In this document: positions 33,818 through 44,288 of the stretch, piece by piece
How positions within the stretch are numbered: position 1 is the stretch's first letter
Layout of the letters: each line of letters begins with the position of its first letter
NCBI RefSeq assembly: GCF_003986935.1
Contig: NZ_RJZE01000008.1
Location: 124,001-188,000, forward strand
Direction of reading: 5' to 3'
DNA: 64,000 nucleotides
From: Paraburkholderia kururiensis JCM 10599 = LMG 19447
GTDB lineage: Bacteria > Pseudomonadota > Gammaproteobacteria > Burkholderiales > Burkholderiaceae
Made by a program: the position numbers and the translations under genes
Notes under the pieces: generated by a model
The model's database searches: none
Told to the model about the DNA's origin: nothing
The model's input: only the letters and a program-made list of their open reading frames with translations

Positions 33818-35086
33818 GTGTTCTACATGAAAGGCAAGCGCATCGCGAAGGGCGTGGCCGCTGCGGTGGTGCTGATGTCCCTTGCTGCATGCAAGGATCC
33901 CGGTGGCGCCGCGAATAGAGGCGCTGCACAGGAAAGTCCGCGCGCGCAGGTCAGTGTGGTGATGCTGCGTGCGCAGGCGGTGCCGCTTACCACCGAACTG
34001 TCGGGACGTGTGGTGGCCTCGCTGGAGGCCGAGGTTCGTCCGCAGGTCACGGGCATCATCCAGAAGCGTCTTTTCCGCGAAGGCGGCGAGGTGAAGGCCG
34101 GCGAGGCGCTGTACCAGATCGACCCGGCGACCTATCAGGCTGCGTACGACAGCGCACGTGCAGCGCTCGTGAAGGCCGAGGCCGCGGTGCCCGGCGCGCT
34201 GGCGAAGGCCGACCGCTATAGCGACCTCGTCAGGCGCAACGCCGTCAGCAAGCAGGAATACGAAGACGCGGCAGACGTGCTCGCGCAGGCCCGCGCCAAC
34301 GTAGCCGTTGCCAAAGCCGCCGTGGAGACGGCGAGAATCGCGCTCGACTACACCACCATCCGCGCGCCGATCTCGGGCCGCATCGACCGGTCTTCGCTCA
34401 CGCCAGGCGCGCTCGTCACGGCGGGTCAGGCCGTAGCGTTGACCACCATCCGCCAGATCGATCCGATCAACGTGGACCTCACGCAGTCCAGCGCGAGTCT
34501 GCTCGCGCTGCGCGAGGCAATCGAATCGGGACGTCTTCAGTCGGCGGGTTCCGGCGTAGGCGTGAGGCTGAAACTCGAGAACGGCACGCTTTATCCGTAC
34601 GCCGGCAAACTCGAATTCGCCGAATCGAGCGTGAACCAGGCGACGGGCACTTACGTCCTGCGAGCCGTGCTGCGCAATCCCGCGCGTCTGCTGCTGCCCG
34701 GCATGTACGTGCGGGCATGGGTCGACGAGGGCACTGCGCCCCACGCGTTTCTGATCCCGCAGCGCGCAGTGAGCCGGGGCCTGCGCGGCGAGGCCACGGC
34801 GCTCTTCGTGCGCAACGGCAAGGTGGTGGAGCAGACCTTGACCGGTGCGCGGCAGGTCGGCAACGACTGGCTCGTGCAGACTGGCGTGGCCGATGGCGAC
34901 CAGGTGATCGTGGAAGGTAGCCAGCTCGTAAGAGAAGGCGACGCCGTGACGGCGGTGCACGTCGAACTCGACAAGGCGACGGGCGCGGTTCGTCCCACGC
35001 GTGCCGTAGCTCGCGCGGATAACGCCGATTCGCCGGGCGCCCCACGCCCGGCGCTGATCCGCGACCGGCAGGCAAGCCGAAGCTGA
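33818..35086 (+). CDS. RND efflux membrane-fusion (periplasmic adaptor) lipoprotein
   Basis: A 422-residue adaptor starting at GTG, five bases after GGAG (33809-33812); an ATG nine bases on is less well placed. Signal peptide with lipobox L-A-A-C, so it is anchored in the inner membrane. The lipoyl half-motifs ([10 protein letters not shown] and [11 protein letters not shown]) flank a helical hairpin (about residues 105-170). It links the pump and the outer-membrane channel. It belongs to the AcrA/MexA group and begins a four-gene operon. Confidence 0.88.
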   Translation: MFYMKGKRIAKGVAAAVVLMSLAACKDPGGAANRGAAQESPRAQVSVVMLRAQAVPLTTELSGRVVASLEAEVRPQVTGIIQKRLFREGGEVKAGEALYQIDPATYQAAYDSARAALVKAEAAVPGALAKADRYSDLVRRNAVSKQEYEDAADVLAQARANVAVAKAAVETARIALDYTTIRAPISGRIDRSSLTPGALVTAGQAVALTTIRQIDPINVDLTQSSASLLALREAIESGRLQSAGSGVGVRLKLENGTLYPYAGKLEFAESSVNQATGTYVLRAVLRNPARLLLPGMYVRAWVDEGTAPHAFLIPQRAVSRGLRGEATALFVRNGKVVEQTLTGARQVGNDWLVQTGVADGDQVIVEGSQLVREGDAVTAVHVELDKATGAVRPTRAVARADNADSPGAPRPALIRDRQASRS

Positions 35087-35093
35087 GGGCGCG

Positions 35094-38000
35094 ATGTCGG
35101 AATTCTTCATCAGGCGCCCCGTATTCGCGTGGGTCATCGCCATTGCCGTCATGCTGGGCGGGCTGCTTGCATTGCGAACGCTGCCTGTCGCGCAGTATCC
35201 CGAGATTGCGCCCACCACCATATCGATCAGCGCGTCTTACCCCGGCGCCGATGCGCAGACGGTGGAGAACTCCGTCACGCGCGTGATCGAGCAGGGCATG
35301 ACGGGTCTCGACCATCTTCTGTACATGTCGGCCACCTCCAGCGCCACGGGCGAGGTGGAGATCCGGCTCACGTTCACGCAGGACGCCAACGCCGACGTGG
35401 CGCAGATGCAGGTGCAAAACAAGCTGCAACTCGTCGTCTCGCAGTTGCCGCAGATCGTTCAGAGCACAGGGCTTTCCGTGACGAAATCGTCGGCGGCCTT
35501 TCTGATGGTGATCGGCTTCGCGTCCGTGGACGGCAAATTGTCGTCCGCCGATCTGGACGACTACGTGGGCAGCACGCTCAACGAGACCATCAAGCGCGTG
35601 CCCGGCGTCGGCAACACGCAGTTGTTCGGCTCGGGCTACGCGATGCGGATCTGGCTCGACGCCGACAAGCTGGCGCGCTATGCGCTGATCCCGAGCGACA
35701 TCGAGACTGCACTTAGAGCGCAGAACACGCAGGTATCGGCGGGGCAGCTCGGCGCCCAGCCGGCGCGCTCCGGGCAGCAGCTCAACGCCACCGTCACGGC
35801 GCGCAGCCGCCTGCAAACGCCGGCGGAATTCGGCGACGTCATCGTGAAGAGCGCGGCAGACGGTGCGATCGTGCGCCTGCGAGACGTGGCGCGCGTCGAG
35901 ATTGGCGCGGAGAACTACACCTATGTCTCGCGCTACAACGGCATGCCGGCGTCGGGCCTTGGCATCAACCTCGCCACGGGCGCCAATGCCGTCGATACCG
36001 CGAGAGCGGTCAAGGCTGCCATCCATGCGCTTTCCGGCACGCTGCCCGCGGGCGTCAAGGTGTTCTATCCGTACGACACCACGCCGTTCGTGACGCGCTC
36101 CATCGACGAAGTGCTGAAGACCCTGGCCGAAGCCGTGGTGCTCGTGTTCATCGTCATGCTCGTGTTCCTGCAGAACGTGCGCGCCACGCTGATCCCGGCG
36201 CTCGCCATTCCCGTGGTGCTGCTCGGCACGCTCGGCGTGCTCGCCGTGTCCGGCTATTCGATCAACACGCTGACGATGTTCGCGATGGTGCTCGCCATCG
36301 GCCTGCTGGTGGACGACGCCATCGTCGTGGTGGAGAACGTGGAGCGCGTGATGGCGGAGCAGGGGCTTTCCGCACGCGAGGCCACGCGCAAGTCGATGGG
36401 CGAGATTACGGGCGCGCTGATCGGCATTGCCACGGTGCTCTCCGCCGTGTTCGTGCCGATGGCGTTTTTCTCCGGCGCAACCGGCGTGATCTATCGCCAG
36501 TTCTCTATCACCATCGTCACGGCCATGCTGCTTTCCGTGCTTGTGGCGCTCGTGTTCACGCCGGCGTTGTGCGCAACCCTGCTCAAACGCCGCGATGCAA
36601 ACCACAAGGGCAATCACAACGGACGCGGCTTTGGCGCCTGGTTCATGCGTACCTTCGAACACGGCTCGCTCACGTATCGCGAGGGCGTGCGGGGCGTCAT
36701 GGCGCGCGGCACCCGGTTCCTGCTCGCGTTCGTGGCGCTTCTCGTTGCGCTCGCGTGGCTCTTCACGCGGCTGCCCGGGTCGTTTCTGCCGGTGGAAGAC
36801 CAGGGCATGGTGATGACGTCCGTCCAGTTGCCGGTGGGTGCCATGAGCGACCGCACCGCCCGCGTGCTCGACGAGGTCACGCACTACTACCTGCACAACG
36901 AGCGCGACGCAGTGGAAGGCGTCATGACGATCGAGGGCTTCGGCTTTGGCGGCTCGGGGCAGAACGTGGGGCTCGCCTTCGTGCGGCTCAAGGACTTCGA
37001 CCAGCGGGGCTCGAAGCGGCTTTCGGCCGAGGCTGTCGTGCAGCGTGCCACCGAAGCGTTCGCGCGTATCAAGGACGCGCAGGTGTATGCGCTGCTGCCG
37101 CCCACCATCGAAGGCATGGGTACCTCGAACGGGTTCGATCTCTATCTGGAAGACAGCAACGGCGCCGGGCGCGACCGCTTGATGGGCGTGCGCGACCAGT
37201 TGTTGAGCGCGGCGGCCCGCAGCCCGCTGCTCGCGAATACGCGCCCGGCCGGCCAGGAGAACGCCCCGCAATTCGCCGTGGACATCGACGAGGAACAGGC
37301 GAGCGCGCTGGGCGTGAACCTGCACGACATCAACACGACGCTCTCCATCGCGTGGGGCAGCGACTACGTGAACGACTTCATCGACCGGGGCCGGGTCAAG
37401 AAGGTCTATCTGCAGGCCGACGCCGATTTCCGCATGCAGCCGTCCGACCTCGGCAGCTGGTTCGTGCGCAACGCGGGTGGCGCAATGGTGCCGTTCTCGT
37501 CGTTCGCGAGCGGCCGGTGGACGTCCGGTCCCCTGCAACTGGAGCGCTACAACGGCAGCGCCGCCGTGGAAATTCAGGGCGAAGCGGCGCCGGGCGTCAG
37601 TTCCGGCACGGCGATGAAGGAGATGGACCGCATTGCCGCGCAACTGCCTGCAGGCTACCGCCACGAGTGGACCGGGCTGTCCTGGCAGGAGCGCCTCTCG
37701 CGCAATCAGGCGGCCGCGCTGTACGCCATGTCGGTGCTCGTCGTGTTCCTCTGCCTCGCCGCGCTCTATGAAAGCTGGACCATTCCGCTTGCCGTCATGC
37801 TGGCCGCGCCCATCGGCATTGCGGGGGCCGTGGTGGCCGCGCTCGCCTTCGGTCAGACCAACGACGTCTATTTCAAGGTGGGGCTCTTGACCACCATCGG
37901 GCTTGCGGCGAAGAACGCCATTTTGATCGTGGAGTTCGCGCTGGATCGCGAGGCCCGCGGCGCCAGCGCCGCTCATGCCGTGCTCGAAGCGGCCACGCAA

Positions 38001-38243
38001 CGGCTGCGGCCCATTCTGATGACCTCGTTCGCCTTCATTCTTGGCGTCGCGCCGCTCGCGTTTGCCACAGGCGCAGGCTCCGGCGCGCAGAACGCGATCG
38101 GCGTAGGCGTGATGGGCGGCATGGTTGCCTCCACGGTGTTGGGCGCGTTCTTCGTACCGCTGCTGTTCGTGGCGGTGCGCATGGCGTTCCCGGCCGCGCG
38201 AATGGACGACAACAAGGAAGACGACAGGGATGGTCCGCGATGA
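35094..38243 (+). CDS. RND multidrug efflux pump, inner-membrane subunit
   Basis: A 1049-residue AcrB/MexB-type (HAE1) proton antiporter, full length. It starts [14 protein letters not shown], carries the Y-P-E-I-A-P-T-T-I porter motif, and has the proton-relay aspartates in [16 protein letters not shown] of helix 4. The C-terminal half repeats the fold, with [18 protein letters not shown] near residue 940. It follows the adaptor by 7 bp. Substrates cannot be deduced; HAE1 pumps carry drugs, detergents and solvents. Confidence 0.92.
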   Translation: MSEFFIRRPVFAWVIAIAVMLGGLLALRTLPVAQYPEIAPTTISISASYPGADAQTVENSVTRVIEQGMTGLDHLLYMSATSSATGEVEIRLTFTQDANADVAQMQVQNKLQLVVSQLPQIVQSTGLSVTKSSAAFLMVIGFASVDGKLSSADLDDYVGSTLNETIKRVPGVGNTQLFGSGYAMRIWLDADKLARYALIPSDIETALRAQNTQVSAGQLGAQPARSGQQLNATVTARSRLQTPAEFGDVIVKSAADGAIVRLRDVARVEIGAENYTYVSRYNGMPASGLGINLATGANAVDTARAVKAAIHALSGTLPAGVKVFYPYDTTPFVTRSIDEVLKTLAEAVVLVFIVMLVFLQNVRATLIPALAIPVVLLGTLGVLAVSGYSINTLTMFAMVLAIGLLVDDAIVVVENVERVMAEQGLSAREATRKSMGEITGALIGIATVLSAVFVPMAFFSGATGVIYRQFSITIVTAMLLSVLVALVFTPALCATLLKRRDANHKGNHNGRGFGAWFMRTFEHGSLTYREGVRGVMARGTRFLLAFVALLVALAWLFTRLPGSFLPVEDQGMVMTSVQLPVGAMSDRTARVLDEVTHYYLHNERDAVEGVMTIEGFGFGGSGQNVGLAFVRLKDFDQRGSKRLSAEAVVQRATEAFARIKDAQVYALLPPTIEGMGTSNGFDLYLEDSNGAGRDRLMGVRDQLLSAAARSPLLANTRPAGQENAPQFAVDIDEEQASALGVNLHDINTTLSIAWGSDYVNDFIDRGRVKKVYLQADADFRMQPSDLGSWFVRNAGGAMVPFSSFASGRWTSGPLQLERYNGSAAVEIQGEAAPGVSSGTAMKEMDRIAAQLPAGYRHEWTGLSWQERLSRNQAAALYAMSVLVVFLCLAALYESWTIPLAVMLAAPIGIAGAVVAALAFGQTNDVYFKVGLLTTIGLAAKNAILIVEFALDREARGASAAHAVLEAATQRLRPILMTSFAFILGVAPLAFATGAGSGAQNAIGVGVMGGMVASTVLGAFFVPLLFVAVRMAFPAARMDDNKEDDRDGPR

Positions 38244-39799
38244 ACGCCATCACATCGATCGTCATGAGCGTGACCGCGACATGCCATGCGCGCACCGCGG
38301 TGACGCTTGCAAGCGGTCTCGTGCTCGCCGGGTGCGCCGTGGGCCCCGACTATCGGCAACCCGAGATGGCTGTGCCCGATAAATGGGCCAGCGTCGGCGC
38401 CATGACGCCCGCCAGCCGGCCCGAACTCGCGCAGTGGTGGACGCGGCTCAACGATCCCTTGCTCGATGGGCTGATCGACGAAGCGGTTGCCGGCAATCTC
38501 GACGTGGCCACGGCGCGGGCGAAGGTGCGCGAAGCGCGTGCGCTCTATCGGCAGGCGGCGGGCACTGCGTGGCCGTCTTTGCGGGCAAGCGTTTCCGGAA
38601 CGCGCTCCGGGGGACCGGGCCGCATGTCGCCGGGCGCTTCTTCCACCACTTCGTCCACCACTTCGTCCACCACCAACATCAACTCAGGCACGGGCAACGC
38701 AGGCGACCTGTTCCAGGCAGGCTTCGACGCAAGCTGGGAACTCGACCTGTTCGGTGCGAGCCGGCGGGCCCAGGAGGCCGCGAAGTACGGCGTCGACGCG
38801 GCGCAGTGGGGGCTCAGTGCAGCGCTCCTCACGCTGATCGGCGATGTGACGTCGTCGTATGTGCAGGCGCGCGGTTATCAGGCGCGGCTCGCGTTGGCGC
38901 GCGACACGGCTGCATCGCAGGAGGAAACAGCGCGCATCACGCGCCTCAAGTTCGAGGCCGGTGCTTCCTCGGGGCTCGATGCAGCCAACGCGGCGGGGCA
39001 GGCGCAAAGCACGCGGGCCGCCATTCCTGCTTTCGAGGCCGCTTATGCGCAGACCGTGCATGGCCTTTCCGTACTGACAGGCCAGCCGCCCGAGGCGTTG
39101 CTCGACCGCATGGAACAGCCGGAGCCGCTGCCCACGCCGACGCTGCCCGTCTCGCTCGGCGTGCCCGCAGACGTGCTGCTTGCGCGTCCCGATGTGCGTC
39201 TTGCGGAGCGTCGGTACGCGCAGTCCACGGCCAAAGTGGGGCAAGCCGAGGCCGCGCGTTACCCGAGCGTGAGCCTCACGGGAAGTCTCATAACCTCGGC
39301 CACGCGGCCGGGCGACCTGGGCCAGCGCTCCTCGATCGGCTGGGCGTTCGGACCTTCTCTCACGGTGCCGCTCTTCAACGGCGGGCGGCTCAAGGCCGGT
39401 GTCGAAGTGGCGCAGGCCGAGCGGGACCAATCCTTCATCGCGTGGCGCGCGGCCGTGTTGAACGCACTGAAGGACGTGGAAGGCGCGAGCGTCGCGCTGT
39501 ACCAGGAGAACGAACGCATCGCGGCGCTGCGCACCTCCGCTGCCTCGTACCGCACCGCCGCGGATCTGGCTCGCCTGCTGTATCGCGCCGGCTCCACGAG
39601 CTTTCTCGACGTGCTCACGGCAGAGCGCTCGCTCTATCTGGCCGAGGACGCGCTGATCCAGAGCCGGGTGCTCTTCACGACGCACTACGTCGCGTTGAAC
39701 AAGGCGCTGGGCGGCGGCTGGAACGGACACATCGATACGTCGACGCCGGAAGTCGTCGACGCCCACACCGGCCCGCATCTCGACACGACGCGGGACTGA
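38240..39799 (+). CDS. Outer-membrane efflux lipoprotein, NodT family
   Basis: A 519-residue TolC-type channel. Signal peptide followed by the lipobox L-A-G-C, then A-V-G-P-D-Y-R-Q-P typical of NodT/OprM members; the body holds two repeats with P-E-A-L-L-D-R and [15 protein letters not shown] Ser/Thr tract near residue 130 is unusual but lies in a loop. The start overlaps the pump stop by 4 bp (ATGA), so a complete tripartite system is coded here. Confidence 0.9.
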   Translation: MNAITSIVMSVTATCHARTAVTLASGLVLAGCAVGPDYRQPEMAVPDKWASVGAMTPASRPELAQWWTRLNDPLLDGLIDEAVAGNLDVATARAKVREARALYRQAAGTAWPSLRASVSGTRSGGPGRMSPGASSTTSSTTSSTTNINSGTGNAGDLFQAGFDASWELDLFGASRRAQEAAKYGVDAAQWGLSAALLTLIGDVTSSYVQARGYQARLALARDTAASQEETARITRLKFEAGASSGLDAANAAGQAQSTRAAIPAFEAAYAQTVHGLSVLTGQPPEALLDRMEQPEPLPTPTLPVSLGVPADVLLARPDVRLAERRYAQSTAKVGQAEAARYPSVSLTGSLITSATRPGDLGQRSSIGWAFGPSLTVPLFNGGRLKAGVEVAQAERDQSFIAWRAAVLNALKDVEGASVALYQENERIAALRTSAASYRTAADLARLLYRAGSTSFLDVLTAERSLYLAEDALIQSRVLFTTHYVALNKALGGGWNGHIDTSTPEVVDAHTGPHLDTTRD

Positions 39800-39821
39800 C
39801 CTCACTACGCGAGACACCAAC

Positions 39822-40778
39822 ATGCTCGTCGCACACGCATTGCGTTTTCTCCCCGAGTTCGTTCCAGGCAGCGATCTGAAATCGCGGTTCAGAAGAGTGC
39901 GCATCTGGATGTATGCGGCGCTTCATCCGCGCGCCGCCCGTTGCTGGTTCAACGCGCTTGTGGAGCACCGGGTGCTTGCCGATATCGCGCGGCACGACCG
40001 GCGCTTTGCGGAGCGGCCGTTTCATGGGCTCGCGCAGTTGCATCTGGGCGCGCTTGAGCGTGTAGCGATGATTCGGGACCACCACGTTCTGATGGAACGC
40101 CTGCTGGGCGACGCGCTCACGCGGCGTATCTATCTGATGGGCGAGCACGTCGTGCTGGCCGCGTGTCCGCCGTTCTCGATCGTGCTGAAGAGCGTGACGC
40201 GCTGCCGGCGCGAGGGACTGTTGACCGTCGCATGCACGGACGCCGAAACCGGCGTCGATCTCGCATGGGCCACGCTCACGCTCGAAATGCGATATGACAC
40301 GCGCACGCCGGGGCTCTTCATCGGTGGCCTGCAGGGGCCGGGCGGTGAGCACCGCGAGCGCGTGCGCATCGCCACGCGGGCGAGCCATGGGCTGCGCCCG
40401 AAGGCGGCGGTCATGGAGGCGATCGGCGCGTTGTGCGAGCTGCTGGATATCCGCTCGCTCACAGCGGTGGCGCGCTCGGCGCATGTATCGAGTGCAGGCA
40501 CCGACGCGTTCCGCTCCGACTACGACGCGTTCTGGCAAGAGTTGGGCGGAACGCGAGCGGGGGACCGTTTCGCGTTGCCGCTGGTGCCGCCGCATCGCAC
40601 GATCGACCAGGTGCCGTCGAACAAGCGAGCGGCGTTCCGGCGCCGGCAGACATTGATCGCGCAGATGAAGGAACAGCTTCGGTACTGCGTGGAGCGCGTG
40701 AGGCACGAGAGCTCGCCGCGCAGCGATCCGCCCGCACGGAAGGAGACGGCGCCGACACTGGCGTATGCGGTGCAGTGA
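39822..40778 (+). CDS. VirK/YbjX (DUF535) family protein
   Basis: A 318-residue protein of the DUF535 family. Matching segments are I-G-G-L-Q-G, the A-S-H-G-L-R-P-K-A-A-V-M-E-A-I block (about residue 190) and the S-D-Y-D-A-F-W-Q-E-L-G-G stretch, which is the family signature near the C-terminus. Salmonella VirK and YbjX are PhoP-controlled and affect envelope resistance to antimicrobial peptides. Here the gene follows the channel gene by 22 bp, ending the efflux operon and suggesting an envelope-repair role alongside drug export. Confidence 0.75.
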   Translation: MLVAHALRFLPEFVPGSDLKSRFRRVRIWMYAALHPRAARCWFNALVEHRVLADIARHDRRFAERPFHGLAQLHLGALERVAMIRDHHVLMERLLGDALTRRIYLMGEHVVLAACPPFSIVLKSVTRCRREGLLTVACTDAETGVDLAWATLTLEMRYDTRTPGLFIGGLQGPGGEHRERVRIATRASHGLRPKAAVMEAIGALCELLDIRSLTAVARSAHVSSAGTDAFRSDYDAFWQELGGTRAGDRFALPLVPPHRTIDQVPSNKRAAFRRRQTLIAQMKEQLRYCVERVRHESSPRSDPPARKETAPTLAYAVQ

Positions 40779-40783
40779 GCGAC

Positions 40784-40828
40784 GCGAAAGCGCTGTCTGC
40801 GCGATGTAGGCGCAGGCGCTTCTTTCGC
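40784..40828. terminator. Hairpin between efflux operon and YCF48 gene
   Basis: An imperfect but long stem pairs GCGAAAG...CTGCGC (40784-40802) with GCGCAGGCGCTTCTTTCGC (40810-40828) around a 7-nt loop. It lies between convergent genes and could terminate either. Confidence 0.55.
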
Positions 40829-40852
40829 TTCCGCCGTCGCGCCTGATGTGCC

Positions 40853-41854
40853 TTATTTTGCGAGTGCCTGGATGGGTGCGTCGGCCACTACACCTTCTCG
40901 CGAATACAGCACGGCATGACAGGACGCATCGAAGGCCACGGCCGTCAACGGCAAGCGGTCCTGGCGCACGTTGGAGGCAAACGACGCTCCGCCATCGTCG
41001 CTGTGCACGACGAGACCATCCAGACCCACGCCGACGATAGTCGAGCCGCACAGCACGAGCGACGCGATGGACGACTTGCTCTGCGTTTCCACGCGTTGCC
41101 ACGTTTCGCCGTGATCGGCGCTCTTGTACAGCGAGCCGCGCAGGCCGCCGACAAACAGCGTGCCGTCGGCAGCGGCTGCGCCGGTCCAGAACGATCCCTT
41201 GTAGCCGGTGCTGAGGTAGCGCCAGTGCGCGCCGCGATCGTCGGAACGCAGCACCATGCCGCGTTCGGCCGGCGCGTAGAGCCGGTCCTGTGCGTCCACG
41301 AAGAGGCCTTGCAGATTCAGGTCCGCGCGTTGCCCCTCGCCGGGGGAGGGCAACGTGACTGCTCGCCAGTGCGCTCCGCCATCCGACGTTTCCAGCGTCA
41401 GCGACCACAGGCCGACGGCCACACCGTGATCCGCGTCGAAGAAGTGGACCGCGAACAGCGGACGGTCGGTCTTCGTGTCGCTGCGTTGCAGTTGCCAGGT
41501 TTCGCCGCCGTCCGTGGTGCGCAGCACGACGCCCCAGTGGCCCACGGCCCAGCCTTGCCGCGCATCGACGAACGAGACGGAGGTCAACGTGACGTCCACC
41601 GGCACGCGTTTCGCCTGCCGGTGGGTCTTGCCGCCGTCATCGGAGAGCAGAACGACACCATGGTCGCCCACCGCGACGATGCGCGAGCCGGCTGTGGCAG
41701 TGCCCAGCATCGTGGCCGAGGCCGCATACGGCACGGAGGCGGCCGGTGCAGCCAACGGTGCGGGTGGCACGTTGTCCGTCGTCACGGCGGCCAGGGCGAC
41801 GAGCGGCAAAGACAGAAGCGCCGCGCAGGCGAGAGCAGAGAGGCGAGAAGTCAT
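40853..41854 (-). CDS. YCF48/BNR-like exported beta-propeller protein
   Basis: A 333-residue protein with a signal peptide (about 22 residues, ending A-L-A-A). Propeller turns L-L-S-D-D-G-G-K-T, T-T-D-G-G-E-T-W, T-S-D-G-G-A-H-W, S-D-D-R-G-A-H-W, S-A-D-H-G-E-T-W and H-S-D-D-G-G-A-S are spaced regularly. YCF48 is a photosystem II assembly factor in plants and cyanobacteria; in non-photosynthetic bacteria its relatives sit next to MMPL-type transporters, as here (8 bp gap), and are thought to help in the envelope. Confidence 0.8.
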   Translation of the reverse strand: MTSRLSALACAALLSLPLVALAAVTTDNVPPAPLAAPAASVPYAASATMLGTATAGSRIVAVGDHGVVLLSDDGGKTHRQAKRVPVDVTLTSVSFVDARQGWAVGHWGVVLRTTDGGETWQLQRSDTKTDRPLFAVHFFDADHGVAVGLWSLTLETSDGGAHWRAVTLPSPGEGQRADLNLQGLFVDAQDRLYAPAERGMVLRSDDRGAHWRYLSTGYKGSFWTGAAAADGTLFVGGLRGSLYKSADHGETWQRVETQSKSSIASLVLCGSTIVGVGLDGLVVHSDDGGASFASNVRQDRLPLTAVAFDASCHAVLYSREGVVADAPIQALAK

Positions 41855-41862
41855 GGCGGCGT

Positions 41863-44250
41863 TCAATGATGTTGGAGTCCGGTTGCGTGCACGGGGCGGC
41901 GGCGCGGGAAGAGCTTTTCGAGCCAGACGACCATGGCGGGCAGCGCGGTCATCGCCATCACCATGTTCACCATGAACATGAAGGCGAGCAGCTTGCCCAT
42001 GTCGGCCTGAAATTTCAGCTGCGAGAACGACCACGTCGCCACGCCAATGGCGAGCGTGATGGCCGTGAAAATGGTGGCCGTGCCCACTTCGAGAATTGCG
42101 TGCTCGATGGCCTTCACGGTGGGCTGGCCGTTGGCCACGTGCAGCAACAGGCGGTTGTAGATATAGAACGCGTAGTCCACGCCGATGCCCACCGCGAGCA
42201 CCATCACAGGCAGCGTGGCTACCGTGAGGCCGATCTGCAGTTCCTTCATGAACCAGTAGCCCACGAAGGTGCCCACCGTCAGCGGCAGACAGCACGCGAT
42301 AACAGCGCGCAGATCGCGATAGACCAGGAACACCAGAATCACGATGGCCGCGTACACGTAAAGCATCATCGGCAGTTCACTTCTGGCCACTTCGTCGTTG
42401 ATGGCGGCCAGCACGCCGGCATTGCCCGAGGCGAGCCGCATGCTCACGCCCGGCGGCGCGCTGGTGGTGCGGAACGCCTTCACCGCGTCGATGACGCGCT
42501 GGATCGTGGTGGCCTTGTGGTCGGTGAGGAAGAGGTTCACGGCGGTCATGCTGCAGTCTTTGCGCATCGTGCCGCGCACGCGCGCAATTTCCGTGGAGAG
42601 CGCGGCGTAATTGGCAGGGTCGATGGGCACCACGCTCATCTTCGGATTGCCTTCGTTATAGCCTTCGTTGTAGAGCCTCAATTGTGCGGAGTAAGACGCT
42701 GCGGAAAGCACGCCGTCCACGTGCTGCATGGCCCACGTAAAGCGGTCCTGGTAGAGGCCGATGTTGACGTTGTTGCAACTCTCCGGCGGCGCTTCGAAGA
42801 TCACCGTCAGCCAGTCGAGGCCCGTATCGAAGTTGCTGGAGATAGCCACGGCGTCGCGGTTAAAACGTGCATCGGCGCGTAGTTCGGGAGCGCCTGGCTG
42901 CAACGTGCCCACCACGCGATCGCGGCCTTGCCATACCGCCACCGCGAAAACGCAGGCGGTGAGCGCCAGCACGACGAGCGCATTGCGCGGTTCCGCCACG
43001 CGAGCCACCACGCGCAGCCAGGACGCCTGGTGTTCACGGCGAACCAGCGCCTTGTCCGCGTAGGCCTTGCTCACGTTGAAGAAGGAGGCTGCCACGGGCA
43101 GCATCACGAGGTTCGTGACGATCTTGTACGCCACGCCGAGCGAAGCCGCGATGGCCAGCTCCCGCACCATCGGAATGGGGATCAAGAGCAGCGTGATGAA
43201 CGAGACGAACGCCGTGACGAGCGCGAGCGTGCCGGGAATCAGCAGTCCGCTGAAGCTGTCGCGGCACGCGTCGAAGTTGGAATGCCCATGCGAAATACCG
43301 CGCACGATGTAGTTGATCTGCTGCACGCCATGCGACACGCCGATGGCGAACACAAGAAACGGCACCAGCACCGCGAGCGGATCGAGCCCGAAGCCGAGCA
43401 GGCGCAGCGTGCCGAACTGCCAGACCAGTGACGTGAGCGAACACAGAACGGGGAGCAGGGTAAAGCGCAGCGAGCGGCAGTACCAGTACACGGCGGCGGC
43501 CGTGAGCAGCAACGCAATGGCGCAGAACTTGAACACGGAACGCGCGCCGTCGGCGATGTCGCCTATCTGCTTGGCGAAACCGATGATCTGGATTTCGAAG
43601 TCGCCGTCTTCGAACTTCGAACGAATGCGCTGTTCGAGCAGATGGTTGTAATCCACGTAGTCGAGCTTGGCGCCGTGGGCGTCGTATTCGAGCAGCTCGG
43701 CGGTGATCATCGCGCTCGTTTCGTCGCGCGAGACCAGCGTGCCGACGAAGCCCCCTTGTCTTGCCGCGCGCCGGATATTGCCGATGGTTTCGCTATCGAG
43801 TTGCGCGGGCGTGATCGTGCTGTCGATCAGCGGGTCCGCGCGAAAGCCGTCCTCGGTAATTTCATTCACGAAGCTGTTGGGCGTCCACAGCGACTGCACG
43901 CCCAGCCGTTCGATGTTGGGCAGGAAGATGACCGCCTGCGTCACGTCGTAAAGCCGCTTGAGCGCCGCGGCATTCCAGATGTTGCCGTGGCGCGCCTTGA
44001 CGACGATGTTCAGGCGGTTCGCTCCCAAGGTGTCGTTGCGATATTTCTCGAACGTCTGGATGTACTCGTGCCCGACGGGCATCTGCTTGTCGAAGCCCGC
44101 ATCCATGCGCAACTGCGTGGCGAACCACGCCATGACGAGCGTGAACACGGCGAGGGCGGCAAGAATGAGGCGCCGGTGAGAAAAGACGAATGCTTCGAAG
44201 CGGAGCACGGCGCGTTGCAGCGCCGTGGTGGTGTCGGGCGGAGTGGGCAT
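41863..44250 (-). CDS. MMPL-type RND transporter
   Basis: A 795-residue membrane protein with twelve helices in two halves: one transmembrane helix, a large periplasmic domain, five further helices, then the same order again. It is shorter than multidrug RND pumps because the periplasmic domains are smaller, as in the hydrophobic-compound (HpnN/MMPL) group. Both halves contain the polar helix-4 motif (G-V-S-H-G-V-Q-Q and G-I-G-V-D-Y-A-F-Y). This group moves lipids or other hydrophobic molecules. It is followed by YCF48 and preceded by DUF1302. Confidence 0.83.
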   Translation of the reverse strand: MPTPPDTTTALQRAVLRFEAFVFSHRRLILAALAVFTLVMAWFATQLRMDAGFDKQMPVGHEYIQTFEKYRNDTLGANRLNIVVKARHGNIWNAAALKRLYDVTQAVIFLPNIERLGVQSLWTPNSFVNEITEDGFRADPLIDSTITPAQLDSETIGNIRRAARQGGFVGTLVSRDETSAMITAELLEYDAHGAKLDYVDYNHLLEQRIRSKFEDGDFEIQIIGFAKQIGDIADGARSVFKFCAIALLLTAAAVYWYCRSLRFTLLPVLCSLTSLVWQFGTLRLLGFGLDPLAVLVPFLVFAIGVSHGVQQINYIVRGISHGHSNFDACRDSFSGLLIPGTLALVTAFVSFITLLLIPIPMVRELAIAASLGVAYKIVTNLVMLPVAASFFNVSKAYADKALVRREHQASWLRVVARVAEPRNALVVLALTACVFAVAVWQGRDRVVGTLQPGAPELRADARFNRDAVAISSNFDTGLDWLTVIFEAPPESCNNVNIGLYQDRFTWAMQHVDGVLSAASYSAQLRLYNEGYNEGNPKMSVVPIDPANYAALSTEIARVRGTMRKDCSMTAVNLFLTDHKATTIQRVIDAVKAFRTTSAPPGVSMRLASGNAGVLAAINDEVARSELPMMLYVYAAIVILVFLVYRDLRAVIACCLPLTVGTFVGYWFMKELQIGLTVATLPVMVLAVGIGVDYAFYIYNRLLLHVANGQPTVKAIEHAILEVGTATIFTAITLAIGVATWSFSQLKFQADMGKLLAFMFMVNMVMAMTALPAMVVWLEKLFPRRRPVHATGLQHH

Positions 44251-44288
44251 GGCGCGGGAACGGTTTGCTTGAGAGGGGACGGCTTCGG

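Noticed and set aside
34479..38000. A 1173-codon minus-strand open frame opposite the RND pump
   Set aside because: It is the mirror of high-GC coding sequence, rich in Arg/His/Ala with no known domain, while the plus strand encodes a full-length adaptor and pump.
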